Shown here piece by piece: positions 9,016 through 17,059 of a stretch of 64,000 nt of DNA. The stretch is taken from assembly GCA_030054835.1 (NCBI GenBank), contig JASGVS010000034.1, positions 62,001 through 126,000 on the forward strand, given 5' to 3'. Origin of the DNA: UBA3910 sp002391465. Lineage in GTDB: Bacteria; Bacillota; Limnochordia; Darwinibacteriales; Darwinibacteriaceae. The stretch's first letter is position 1. Each line of letters opens with the position of its first letter. The notes under the pieces were generated by a model that did no database searches, was not told the DNA's origin, and saw only the letters and a list, made by a program, of their open reading frames with translations. Made by a program: the position numbers and the translations under genes.

Positions 9016-9462
9016 ATGAAGGAACGTTTCCAGGTCCAGTTGGAAAGAGACTCTTACCGCCTCACTCCCCAAAGGGAGGCGGTTCTAGATGTGCTGATCG
9101 CCCATGCGGACGATCATCTGTCTGCGGAAGAGATTTTTCTCCACACCCGAGAAATCTACCCGGATATCGGTTTGGCAACCGTATACCGCAATCTGGAGCT
9201 CTTGGAGAAGCTCGGTATTATCCACCGCTTTGATTATGGTGATGGGCAGAATCGCTACGAGATTCGCCTCACCGAAGAGGGTGAGCATTACCATCATCAC
9301 TTGATTTGTCGAGAATGCGGTTCCATTGGGGAGTTTAAGAGCGATTTGCTGGAAGAGGTGGAAAAACGCATCGCAGATGACACAGGGTTCAGAGTAACAG
9401 ATCACTGTCTGCGTTTTTTTGGTATCTGCGCGGACTGCCAGAAACGGCAGAAAGACGCTTGA
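9016..9462 (+). CDS. Fur-family metal-dependent transcriptional regulator
   Basis: A 148-residue Fur-superfamily repressor. Residues 1-85 form the winged helix (YRLTPQREAVLDVL, then the recognition helix GLATVYRNLELLEKLGI). The C-terminal dimerisation half holds the metal ligands: the HYHHHLICRECG cluster and a second CADC pair, forming the structural zinc site. Whether it senses iron (Fur), peroxide (PerR) or zinc (Zur) cannot be decided from sequence alone. ATG at 9016 has GTAGGGGGG just upstream. Its stop codon overlaps the -35 box of the promoter that drives the valS leader. Confidence 0.92.
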   Translation: MKERFQVQLERDSYRLTPQREAVLDVLIAHADDHLSAEEIFLHTREIYPDIGLATVYRNLELLEKLGIIHRFDYGDGQNRYEIRLTEEGEHYHHHLICRECGSIGEFKSDLLEEVEKRIADDTGFRVTDHCLRFFGICADCQKRQKDA

Positions 9463-9487
9463 CAAGGAAGAATTTAGGGTGTATGAT
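9459..9487 (+). promoter_or_regulatory. Sigma-A promoter for the valS T-box leader
   Basis: Consensus TTGACA (9459-9464), 17-base spacer, TATGAT (9482-9487). The -35 box overlaps the fur stop codon. Predicted transcription start is near 9494, at the beginning of the structured T-box leader. Confidence 0.88.
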
Positions 9488-9493
9488 ATTGCC

Positions 9494-9744
9494 AATATAA
9501 TCGGCGTAGATGGAGAGTAGTAGATGGGAAACCCTTGCAGAGAGGGGGGCCTGGTGGTGAGAGCCTCCTAAGGAAGTGCCCGTCGAAGTCGCTCCGGAGC
9601 TTTTTAGGTGACACGGCCCAGCCGACGTAGCCTAAAACGGTGGTTCCGTTATAACCTTCGAGCTGCTCCCTCCTGTCGGGGGGGAGAATTAAGGTGGTAC
9701 CGCGAAGGCCCTTCGTCCTTAGAACGAGGGGCCTTTTAGATTTT
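9494..9744 (+). promoter_or_regulatory. T-box leader (tRNA-Val-sensing) upstream of valS
   Basis: A structured leader of about 250 bases ends in the T-box core AAGGTGGTACCGCG (9691-9704), which binds the 3' end of uncharged tRNA. The Stem I apical segment (GGTGGTGAGAGCC, 9553-9565) is recognisable. The likely specifier codon is GTC (valine) at 9588-9590, in the usual context GAA-GTC-GCTCCGGAGC. That agrees with the downstream valS gene. Uncharged tRNA-Val would stabilise the antiterminator and allow read-through of the terminator at 9705-9744. Confidence 0.93.
9705..9744 (+). terminator. T-box regulated intrinsic terminator
   Basis: A 12-bp stem (9705-9716 with 9724-9735, one G-T pair) and a 7-base loop, followed by a T-rich tract. 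It competes with the antiterminator built on the T-box core immediately upstream. Confidence 0.88.
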
Positions 9745-9760
9745 GTGAGGGGTGAAGGCA

Positions 9761-12394
9761 ATGAGAAAAACCTATGATCCAAAACAAGTAGAAGATAAGT
9801 GGTACGCCCATTGGGAAAAAAGCGGATTTTTCCATGCGGACGTTGACCCTGACAAAGAACCCTTTTGCATTGTTATTCCCCCGCCCAATATTACCGGGGA
9901 ACTGCATATGGGCCATGCCTTGGATAATACCTACCAGGATATTCTCATCCGCTGGAAGCGTATGGACGGCTATAACACCATCTGGATTCCGGGCACGGAC
10001 CACGCAGGTATAGCCACACAGGTGCGGGTGGAAGAACACATCCGGCAGACGGAAGGGAAAACCAGGCACGATCTGGGCCAGGAGGAGTTCCTGCGGCGTA
10101 CCTGGGCCTGGCGGGAGAAATACGGCGGCCAAATCCTCTACCAACTGCGGAAACTGGGTGCTTCTTTGGACTGGAAGAGGGAACGCTTTACCATGGATGA
10201 AGGCTGCTCTAGGGCGGTGCGGGAAGTATTTGTCCGTCTCTTTAACGAAGGCCTAATCTACCAGGGCCACTACAGCGTGAATTGGTGCCCGAGCTGTGTA
10301 ACGACTCTTTCAGACATTGAGGTGGAACACGAGCCAACGGCAGGTAAACTGTATAGAATCAAATACCCCCTGGCCGATGGCAGTGGTTACGTGGAAATCG
10401 CAACCACAAGGCCGGAGACAATGCTGGGCGATACTGCCTTGGCGGTTAACCCGGACGATGAGAGGTTTACAGACCTCGTAGGCAAAAAGGCGATCGTTCC
10501 CTTGGTGAATAGAGAAGTTCCCATTATCGCCGATGCCTATGTTGATCCTGAGTTTGGTACGGGTATCGTGAAAATTACCCCGTCCCACGACCCCAACGAC
10601 TTCGAGATCGGTCTGCGCCATGATCTGCCCCAGGTTGAGGTGATCGGTCTGGATGCGAAGATGAAAGAAGAGGCGGGGAAATACGCGGGACTGGATCGCT
10701 ATGAGTGCCGGGATCAGGTTGTCCAGGATCTCAAAGATTTGGGCCTGCTAGTTGAAATCAAGGATCACGAGCATGCCGTTGGACAATGCTACCGTTGCGA
10801 CACTGTGGTGGAGCCTTTAGTATCTAAGCAGTGGTTTGTGAAAATGAAACCCTTGGCCAAGCGGGCCATTGCAGCGGTAGAAACGGGCGAGATTCGCTTT
10901 GTACCGGAAAGGTTCGCCAAACACTATCTCCACTGGATGGAGAACATCCGCGATTGGTGTATATCCCGCCAGCTGTGGTGGGGGCACCGGATTCCTGTCT
11001 GGTACTGCGCAGACTGCGGTGAAGTATTTGCCTCGGTAGAAGACGCGAAGACCTGTCCTAAGTGCGGCTCAGACAACATTGAACAAGATCCTGATGTATT
11101 GGATACCTGGTTCTCATCCGCCCTGTGGCCCTTTTCTACCCTAGGCTGGCCCGATGAGACACCTGATTTGAAACACTTCTACCCCACATCGGTATTGGTA
11201 ACGGGCTTCGACATCATTCCCTTCTGGGTTGCCCGCATGATCGTAATGGGTTATCATTTCAGGGGTGAAAAGCCTTTCAGTGACGTGCTGGTACACGGCC
11301 TGGTCCGGGATCAATACGGAAGGAAAATGAGTAAATCGCTCCGCAACGGCGTTGACCCGCTGGAAGCGATTGAGGAATACGGTGCAGACGCCCTACGCTT
11401 TAATCTTGTAATTGGGGTGGCGCCAGGTAACGACCTCCGGTACATCCCTGAGAAGGTAGAAGCGTACCGCAACTTCGCCAACAAAATCTGGAATGCATCC
11501 CGCTTTGCCCTGATGCATCTGGAGGACTTCGATTACCAGCAGGGTGAATTGAGTTCACTGAACCTAGCCACTGCGGATCGTTGGATCCTGAGTCGCTTTG
11601 AACACACTGCGAATGAAGTAACCCGCTTTTTGGAGCGCTATGATATTGGTGAAGCAGCGAGGGTTCTCTATGACTTTATCTGGAGCGAACTCTGCGATTG
11701 GTATATTGAACTGATCAAACCCCGTCTGTATGGCAGGGAAGATGAAAAGTCACGCTACGCTGCCCAGTACGTCCTGTGGTATGTACTGCGGCAGACGCTG
11801 GAGCTGCTCCACCCCTTCATGCCTTTCATCACGGAGGAGGTATGGCAGAACCTGCCCCATGCAGGCGAGACTATTATGCTGGCGCCTTGGCCCAGGCCAC
11901 AGGGGCTGGCCGATTCCCTGGCAGAAAAGGAAATGGCAACCGTGATGGCGGTCGTAACTGAGATCCGCACTCTCCGGAGCGAGAAAAACGTGGATCCGGG
12001 CCGTAAAATCACCGCAATCTGCCAGGCAGAGGCCGAGCAACTCGCCGTTTTGGAGCAGGGCAGGGGAGATATTATGAATCTTGCCGGGTTGGAAAATCTC
12101 ACTCTGGCAGAACCAGGCGAAACACCGGAACGGGCTGTGAGTGCAGTTGTGGACGGAATCAGCATTTACCTACCCCTGGCTGATATGGTAGACATCGCCG
12201 CCGAAATCGAGCGCATTAAAAAGGACCTGGCCAACGCAGAACAGGAGCTCAAGCGGGCCCGGGGTAAATTGGCCAACGACAACTTCGTAAGCAAAGCTCC
12301 GGCCCAGGTAGTGGAGAAGGAGAGGGAGAAGGTCAAGACCTATGGCGCCACGGTTGAAAGGCTTAAGGCATTACTTGAGGAGCTAGAGGGGTAG
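9761..12394 (+). CDS. valS: Valyl-tRNA synthetase
   Basis: An 877-residue class Ia synthetase charging tRNA-Val. It has the HIGH motif as HMGH (49-52), a CP1 editing domain (TTRPETMLGDTALAVNP), zinc-type Cys pairs (CADCGE and CPKCGS), KMSKS at 522-526, an anticodon-binding domain and a C-terminal coiled-coil arm (about 810-877) characteristic of ValS. The ATG at 9761 follows GTGAGGGGTG and is favoured over GTG 9752, which lies inside that ribosome-binding region. Expression is controlled by the T-box leader. folC begins three bases after its stop. Confidence 0.97.
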   Translation: MRKTYDPKQVEDKWYAHWEKSGFFHADVDPDKEPFCIVIPPPNITGELHMGHALDNTYQDILIRWKRMDGYNTIWIPGTDHAGIATQVRVEEHIRQTEGKTRHDLGQEEFLRRTWAWREKYGGQILYQLRKLGASLDWKRERFTMDEGCSRAVREVFVRLFNEGLIYQGHYSVNWCPSCVTTLSDIEVEHEPTAGKLYRIKYPLADGSGYVEIATTRPETMLGDTALAVNPDDERFTDLVGKKAIVPLVNREVPIIADAYVDPEFGTGIVKITPSHDPNDFEIGLRHDLPQVEVIGLDAKMKEEAGKYAGLDRYECRDQVVQDLKDLGLLVEIKDHEHAVGQCYRCDTVVEPLVSKQWFVKMKPLAKRAIAAVETGEIRFVPERFAKHYLHWMENIRDWCISRQLWWGHRIPVWYCADCGEVFASVEDAKTCPKCGSDNIEQDPDVLDTWFSSALWPFSTLGWPDETPDLKHFYPTSVLVTGFDIIPFWVARMIVMGYHFRGEKPFSDVLVHGLVRDQYGRKMSKSLRNGVDPLEAIEEYGADALRFNLVIGVAPGNDLRYIPEKVEAYRNFANKIWNASRFALMHLEDFDYQQGELSSLNLATADRWILSRFEHTANEVTRFLERYDIGEAARVLYDFIWSELCDWYIELIKPRLYGREDEKSRYAAQYVLWYVLRQTLELLHPFMPFITEEVWQNLPHAGETIMLAPWPRPQGLADSLAEKEMATVMAVVTEIRTLRSEKNVDPGRKITAICQAEAEQLAVLEQGRGDIMNLAGLENLTLAEPGETPERAVSAVVDGISIYLPLADMVDIAAEIERIKKDLANAEQELKRARGKLANDNFVSKAPAQVVEKEREKVKTYGATVERLKALLEELEG

Positions 12395-12397
12395 GAT

Positions 12398-13675
12398 ATG
12401 GCGCTTTTTGGGCACAGAGAACGTTTTGGTAGTCACCTGGGGCTTGAACGGGTTGAACTGGTCTGTCGGGAATTAGGTTCGCCCCAGGCTGACTTGAAGT
12501 TTATCCATTTGGCCGGAACAAACGGTAAGGGCTCAACTGCCGCCTTGTTGGCCCAGGTTCTCCAGGAAAGTGGCTTAAAGGTGGGTCTTTTTACCTCGCC
12601 CCACCTAGAGAGCTACGAAGAGCGCTTTAAGATCAACGGAGTCCAGGTAGACAAGGAGTTCCTGACCGATATCGTTGAAGAGACCGAGGCAGCCATATCC
12701 CGCGTGGAAAAGGAATATCCCCAGCTCGGTGCCGTAACCGAGTTTGAGCTGGCGACCGCTGTGGGTTTGCTCTGCTTTCGGCAAGCAGAAGTGGATATTG
12801 TGGTGCTGGAGACCGGTTTGGGCGGCCGTCTAGACGCCACGAATGTTGTTGCACCTGTGTTGAGCGTGATCACTACCATCGGCTTGGACCATACCGACCG
12901 TTTAGGTGACAGTGTTGAAGAGATTGCCGCCGAAAAAGGCGGCATCATTAAGGCCGGCGTACCTGTGGTTAGCGGCGTTCAGCCGGGAGCGGCCGAAACT
13001 GTGTTGAAAAGAATTGCATCGGAAAAAGGTGCTCCCTGGTATTCAACCTGGGACGTGCCCTGGCAGAAACTGGGCTGGAGTTTGGAGGGAGGATCCCTCT
13101 TTTTCCCGGGCTGGGGGAAGATCGAGATTGGCCTGTTGGGAGAGCACCAATTGGAAAACGGGGCAGTTGCCCTGCTTGCCTTGGAACAGCTGTCTGCCCT
13201 GGGCTGGCCCATCACCGAGCAGGCAGTCAGGCAGGGTATGAAGGAGGCCAAGTGGCCGGGACGTTTGGAAGTTCTTTCAGCCGAACCCCTGGTGCTGCTC
13301 GATGGCAGCCACAATCCGGAGGGCATTGCCGCGCTTACCACCAGCTTGGATCATCTGAGGGACGGGTCTTCCCCTAAGTTTACATTCGTTTTCGGTATGC
13401 TGGAGACTAAGGAACTGAAGCTTCTAGACCCACTCGTACCCCTTGCGGAGAGATTTGTCTTCACTGCCGCAGCTGGGGGACGGTTTCCTCCCAAGGATCC
13501 CGCAATTATGGTCGAGTACGCCCAAAAGCGGGGCGTTAAGGCCGTAGGTTATTATGAGGCGGCTGACGCCCTGAAGATGGCCCTGCAATCACCACCGGTC
13601 TGTATCTGTGGTTCTTTGTATCTTGTGGGGACTATAAAAAGGATTTTGCGCCAGGGATCTGTAATTATTGCCTAG
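12398..13675 (+). CDS. folC: Bifunctional folylpolyglutamate synthase/dihydrofolate synthase
   Basis: A 425-residue Mur-ligase-family enzyme that adds glutamate to folates (and usually to dihydropteroate) with ATP. Evidence: P-loop GTNGKGST at 40-47, FTSPHLESYEERFKING, ETGLGGRLDATNV, the metal-binding LDHTDRLGDSVEEIAAEKGGI block, and the C-terminal LLDGSHNPEGI. It directly follows valS, the valS-folC order found in many Firmicutes, and may be co-transcribed under T-box control. Confidence 0.95.
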   Translation: MALFGHRERFGSHLGLERVELVCRELGSPQADLKFIHLAGTNGKGSTAALLAQVLQESGLKVGLFTSPHLESYEERFKINGVQVDKEFLTDIVEETEAAISRVEKEYPQLGAVTEFELATAVGLLCFRQAEVDIVVLETGLGGRLDATNVVAPVLSVITTIGLDHTDRLGDSVEEIAAEKGGIIKAGVPVVSGVQPGAAETVLKRIASEKGAPWYSTWDVPWQKLGWSLEGGSLFFPGWGKIEIGLLGEHQLENGAVALLALEQLSALGWPITEQAVRQGMKEAKWPGRLEVLSAEPLVLLDGSHNPEGIAALTTSLDHLRDGSSPKFTFVFGMLETKELKLLDPLVPLAERFVFTAAAGGRFPPKDPAIMVEYAQKRGVKAVGYYEAADALKMALQSPPVCICGSLYLVGTIKRILRQGSVIIA

Positions 13676-13687
13676 GAGGGATTTGAG

Positions 13688-14155
13688 GTGAGAGGCAAAT
13701 CTGGGCTTAATTTCGCTGTAACAGCTGTAACCCTGTTCCTTATCTTTGGTTTCATCGGTTATTTAGGTGGTCAATATGCGGTGCGGACACTTACTTCACA
13801 GTTCCGTGCCTCGTTGGCGTCCGAGGGCAGTCCAGCTTCTGCCCCAGTGTATGTCTCACCTCCTGTCCAGTCTGAACCCAAGGAGTCAACGACACCCGCT
13901 CCAACGCCCCCAGCGGTCGATAGACCTGCTGCAGCAGATGGAGCCTTGTATAAGGTGCAGGTGGGTGTCTTTTCAGAGAAGAGAAATGCAGACCGCCTGG
14001 TTGAACTTTTAAAGGAAGATGGCTACGAAGCGATAGTCATTTCGGAAGCGGCCTTCCATCGGGTGCAGACTGGTGCTTTCAGCTCCGAGGCTAACGCTGC
14101 TAGGCTCGCAGAAGAGCTGAAAGGGAAGGGTTATGAGGCTATCATCGTGCGCTAG
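13688..14155 (+). CDS. SPOR-domain membrane protein
   Basis: A 155-residue single-pass protein. One N-terminal transmembrane helix (about 8-30) is followed by a Pro/Ser-rich linker (about 50-80) and a C-terminal SPOR domain of two related halves (YKVQVGVFSEKRNADRLVEL and FHRVQTGAFSSEANAARLAE). SPOR domains bind denuded glycan strands at division septa, so a role in cell-wall remodelling is likely; the exact function is unknown. The GTG start has GGAGGG upstream. It follows folC by 12 bases. Confidence 0.85.
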   Translation: MRGKSGLNFAVTAVTLFLIFGFIGYLGGQYAVRTLTSQFRASLASEGSPASAPVYVSPPVQSEPKESTTPAPTPPAVDRPAAADGALYKVQVGVFSEKRNADRLVELLKEDGYEAIVISEAAFHRVQTGAFSSEANAARLAEELKGKGYEAIIVR

Positions 14156-14176
14156 TATTTCCCCTTTTTGCCTCTG

Positions 14177-14205
14177 TTGACAGAAGCTGCTTGTTTTGTT
14201 ATTGT
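14177..14205 (+). promoter_or_regulatory. Sigma-A promoter for the ferredoxin gene
   Basis: TTGACA (14177-14182), 17-base spacer, TATTGT (14200-14205), 34 bases upstream of the ferredoxin ATG. With the terminator after the gene it defines a single-gene transcription unit. Confidence 0.7.
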
Positions 14206-14239
14206 AGAGTCGACATTGTGAAAAAGGGGGCGAAGTGGA

Positions 14240-14413
14240 ATGGCGTTTAAGATCGATGGTTCTCTTTGCACCAGCTGCGGCTCCTGCCTGCCCGAGTGTG
14301 CTGTAGAGGCAATCAGCGAAGGAACGGAATTTTACATTATTGATTCTGATGAATGCATTGATTGCGGCGCCTGTGCCGATGTATGTCCGGTAGAGGCAAT
14401 CAGCGAAGCTTAA
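14240..14413 (+). CDS. 2[4Fe-4S] ferredoxin
   Basis: A 57-residue protein that is almost entirely a pair of 4Fe-4S motifs: CTSCGSCLPEC near residue 10 and CIDCGACADVCP near residue 39, each followed by VEAISE. The two halves are clear internal duplicates. This is the clostridial-type low-potential electron carrier used by anaerobic oxidoreductases and hydrogenases. The ATG follows AAAAGGGGG. It has its own promoter and terminator. Its partners cannot be told from context. Confidence 0.95.
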   Translation: MAFKIDGSLCTSCGSCLPECAVEAISEGTEFYIIDSDECIDCGACADVCPVEAISEA

Positions 14414-14425
14414 ATTAGGCATAAA

Positions 14426-14474
14426 CCCCCTCCCACCCGTCATAGTTATGAAACGGGTGGGGGGGAGTTTTTTT
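14426..14474 (+). terminator. Intrinsic terminator after the ferredoxin gene, overlapping the spoIID start region
   Basis: A long C-rich/G-rich hairpin (CCACCCGT at 14433-14440 pairing with ACGGGTGG at 14453-14460 and extending outward) is followed by seven T. The 3' arm contains the G-rich ribosome-binding site of spoIID, and the T-tract runs into its TTG start codon. Confidence 0.85.
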
Positions 14475-15432
14475 GAGAAGACGAAGAAGGCACCGACGCT
14501 CCAGAGGCAGTTCTTGCCTCGCCCTAATCGTTCTGTTTGTAATCCTGGTGGGCCTGCCGGCTTTGCTGGTTCGCAGCTGCACCGTTTCTTTTTTTTCGCC
14601 CCGGGACGTTCCTCTGGTCAAACTGTGGGATGCAGACGGGGGAGTTTTGCTTACCATAACCCTGGAGGAGTATGTGCAGGGGGTGGTGGCAGCTGAAATG
14701 CCTGCCAGTTTCGAACTGGAGGCGCTGAAAGCCCAAGCTGTGGCTGCAAGAACCTACGCCTACCGCAGAATTATCCGGGGTGAAGGGATCAGTGAACACC
14801 CAGAGGCCCATCTGTCCTCCGATTACCGCTCCGGTCAAGCGTGGACGTCCTGGGACGCTTTCGCAGCCAAACATACGCCCCTAGCCGCCCGCAGCCTGCA
14901 GAAAAAGATAAAAAAGGCGGTCAGCCTTACTGCTGGCGAGATTCTGGTCCATCAAGGGGAACCCATATTGGCCGTTTACCACGCCTGCAGTGGTGGCAGG
15001 ACGGAGAATTCGGAACACTATTGGAGTGAGAAACTCCCCTATCTCCGTTCAGTGGAGGACCCCTTCAGCACCAAGTCGCCGTACCACTATTCAACGGCTA
15101 GTATTAAGCTAAACAAACTGGCTGAAGCGTTGGAAGTGAGCACACCTAAGAACTTCCGGGTGGTGGAGAGGTACCCGTCCGGTAGGGTCAAGACGGTTGA
15201 AGTGGGCGACAAATGGTACAGCGGCCGTGAAATTAGACAGCGGTTGGGTCTGCGTTCCACCTGGTTTACAGCAGAGATTGTCCAGGATGAGTTGGTGTTT
15301 TCGGTCTGGGGTTACGGTCACGGAGTTGGCTTGAGCCAGTACGGTGCTCAGCAAATGGCCATAGAAGGGTATGAGTACCGGGATATTCTCCAATACTATT
15401 ACCAAGAGGTAGAGATTAAGACAGTGTACTGA
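14473..15432 (+). CDS. spoIID: Stage II sporulation protein D (SpoIID), peptidoglycan lytic transglycosylase
   Basis: A 319-residue membrane-anchored enzyme that, with SpoIIP and SpoIIM, degrades peptidoglycan during engulfment of the forespore. It has an Arg-rich N-terminus, a transmembrane helix (about 14-35), then the SpoIID domain with the likely catalytic Glu75 in VVAAEMPASFELEALKAQAV, the metal/substrate motif YHACSGGRTENSEHYW, and the C-terminal GYGHGVGLSQYGAQQMA. The TTG at 14473 is preferred because the GGGGGAG six bases upstream is the only ribosome-binding site that leaves the signal anchor intact. That site lies in a terminator hairpin. The partner spoIIP is at 45426. Confidence 0.93.
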   Translation: MRRRRRHRRSRGSSCLALIVLFVILVGLPALLVRSCTVSFFSPRDVPLVKLWDADGGVLLTITLEEYVQGVVAAEMPASFELEALKAQAVAARTYAYRRIIRGEGISEHPEAHLSSDYRSGQAWTSWDAFAAKHTPLAARSLQKKIKKAVSLTAGEILVHQGEPILAVYHACSGGRTENSEHYWSEKLPYLRSVEDPFSTKSPYHYSTASIKLNKLAEALEVSTPKNFRVVERYPSGRVKTVEVGDKWYSGREIRQRLGLRSTWFTAEIVQDELVFSVWGYGHGVGLSQYGAQQMAIEGYEYRDILQYYYQEVEIKTVY

Positions 15433-15455
15433 CCCAAGGTAAAGGAGGTAATCCC

Positions 15456-15653
15456 ATGCGGACCGGGCGCAGGCGGCGACAGGCCAAGCTGGACATGGAA
15501 GAGCAGCTGAACTGGCCGTGGGATTGGAGTGGTGCTTACTACCGCTCTCTAGATGGCTGGGAGATCAATAAGAACCGGGTTGAGCGAGACAAGTACTTAA
15601 CTGAAATGGGCAGGGAATTGGGTCTATTTACCATTCCCCACCGTAAGCGCTGA
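15456..15653 (+). CDS. Hypothetical 65-residue charged protein
   Basis: A small protein of no family I recognise. It is rich in Arg and Lys at both ends (starts MRTGRRRRQAKLDMEEQ, ends PHRKR) with a Trp/Tyr-rich centre (NWPWDWSGAYYRSLDGWEIN), and has no membrane segment or cysteines. A near-perfect ribosome-binding site AAAGGAGGT before the ATG and a strong terminator just after the stop indicate that it is translated. It lies 23 bases after spoIID, so it may be co-expressed during sporulation; this is only positional. Confidence 0.7.
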   Translation: MRTGRRRRQAKLDMEEQLNWPWDWSGAYYRSLDGWEINKNRVERDKYLTEMGRELGLFTIPHRKR

Positions 15654-15658
15654 GGGAG

Positions 15659-15683
15659 CGGGGTCCGGACGGGCCCCGTTTTT
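15659..15683 (+). terminator. Intrinsic terminator after the 65-residue gene
   Basis: CGGGGTCC (15659-15666) pairs with GGGCCCCG (15671-15678, one G-T pair) around a GGAC loop, followed by TTTTT. It ends the spoIID unit before maf. Confidence 0.88.
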
Positions 15684-15751
15684 GCAGGAGGGAAATAAAG
15701 TAAAGCGCTGAATAATTGATCTTATACCTAGATACAGGAAGAGGATTACGA

Positions 15752-16405
15752 ATGGATTTAATACTGGCTTCTCAATCACCGCGGCGCAGGGACCTGCTCA
15801 CCCAATTCGGTGTTGATTTTTCCGTGCAAATTCTGGCCGCGGAGGAAATAGAGGTAGGAGAACCCCTGAGCGTTGCAGAAATAAACGCTGTGGCCAAGGC
15901 AGTGCCGGTGAGCAATGATAACCCGGACGCTTTGGTTTTAGGGGCAGACACCATCGTTGTTCTAGATGGTGAAATTTTGGGTAAGCCGGCAGATCTGGTC
16001 CAGGCCGAGCAGATGCTGCGTCGCTTGAGCGGACGCGAGCACTCCGTTACCACAGCGGTTGCCCTTGCCACGGGGGGACAAGCTGTCAGGGTCTTCAGTG
16101 AGACCACAGCCGTGCGTTTCCGCCATCTGGATGAGAGGGAGATCAGAGCCTATCTCGCCACAGGCGAACCCCTGGACAAGGCTGGTGCTTACGGCATTCA
16201 AGGTTTTGGCGGCCTACTTGTGGAAAGCATTAAAGGTTGTTATTATAATGTTGTGGGACTGCCCCTGCCGAAGTTAGCAGTGGAACTGCGTGCTTTCGGC
16301 ATTGAATTCTTTCCCCAGTGCGCCCAGGGAAGTGGGGAAGGAGAAAAGATTGGCAACAAAGGAACTAAAAATCAAAGATTTACCGAAGGAAGAACGTCCC
16401 CGTGA
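15752..16405 (+). CDS. maf: Maf-family nucleoside triphosphate pyrophosphatase
   Basis: A 217-residue Maf/HAM1-like hydrolase that removes non-canonical or modified pyrimidine nucleoside triphosphates; linked to septum formation in Bacillus. Motifs: ILASQSPRRRDLL at the N-terminus, LGADTIVVLDGEILGKP, the SGREHSV loop and DKAGAYGIQGFGG. The ATG at 15752 matches the family start. About 25 extra C-terminal residues, beyond the usual end at VELRAFGI, run into radC, giving a 56-base overlap. It heads the maf-radC-mreBCD-minCD cluster common in Firmicutes. Confidence 0.93.
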   Translation: MDLILASQSPRRRDLLTQFGVDFSVQILAAEEIEVGEPLSVAEINAVAKAVPVSNDNPDALVLGADTIVVLDGEILGKPADLVQAEQMLRRLSGREHSVTTAVALATGGQAVRVFSETTAVRFRHLDEREIRAYLATGEPLDKAGAYGIQGFGGLLVESIKGCYYNVVGLPLPKLAVELRAFGIEFFPQCAQGSGEGEKIGNKGTKNQRFTEGRTSP

Positions 16406-17039
16406 GCGTCTGATTCGCCACGGTCCGGACCGACTGAGCAACAGCGAACTGATTGCTATTTTACTTAGGACAGGCACCCGTCGGCAGAACGCGTTGGCCC
16501 TTGCCGACCGATTGTTGGCCCAGTTTGACTCACTCGTCGGGCTGTTTTCAGCCAGCCACGAAGAGCTGCAGAAGGTGGAAGGCATTGGACCTGCCCAGGC
16601 CGCGGTTATTATGGCCGCCTTTGAGCTGGCAAAGCGCCTGTCCGAATCCCGTATGGAACTTAAGGACGTTATCAGTACTCCCCGGGATGCGGCGCAGATG
16701 GTGCTGCGGGAGTTGAGCTTTGCCGATAAAGAACACTTTGTTATTATCATGCTCAACACCAAAAACCGGGTCATTGCCAAAAAGGTGATCTCCATCGGGC
16801 ATCTCAACGCATCGATTGTCCATCCCCGCGAAATGTTCAAAGAGGCTATTAGAAGGAGCAGTGCAGCGGTAATTCTGGTGCACAATCACCCCAGTGGAGA
16901 TCTGACGCCCAGCCAAGAGGATATAGCCACTACTGAACGTTTGAAACAGGCTGGGGAGCTGTTGGGCATTGAAGTGCTTGATCACCTGATTGTAGGGGAC
17001 AATCGTTATTTTAGTTTTCGAGAACAGGGTTTGTTATAG
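16350..17039 (+). CDS. radC: RadC/YsxA JAMM-domain DNA repair-associated protein
   Basis: A 229-residue protein with an N-terminal helix-hairpin-helix region (VEGIGPAQAAVIMA) and a C-terminal JAB1/MPN-type metalloprotease domain bearing HNHPSGDLTPSQED with its zinc-binding His and Asp residues. The biochemical role of chromosomal RadC remains unsettled despite the historical link to DNA repair. TTG 16350 is chosen for the GGGGAAGGAG seven bases upstream and because family members begin near this point; a start further upstream would lie even deeper inside maf. Confidence 0.9.
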   Translation: MATKELKIKDLPKEERPRERLIRHGPDRLSNSELIAILLRTGTRRQNALALADRLLAQFDSLVGLFSASHEELQKVEGIGPAQAAVIMAAFELAKRLSESRMELKDVISTPRDAAQMVLRELSFADKEHFVIIMLNTKNRVIAKKVISIGHLNASIVHPREMFKEAIRRSSAAVILVHNHPSGDLTPSQEDIATTERLKQAGELLGIEVLDHLIVGDNRYFSFREQGLL

Positions 17040-17059
17040 AAAAGGGAAGGGGTACACTT

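Noticed and set aside
9582..9584. First GTC as T-box specifier
   Set aside because: The GTC at 9588-9590 has the better context, preceded by GAA and followed by the GCTCCGGAGC segment; both would specify valine anyway.
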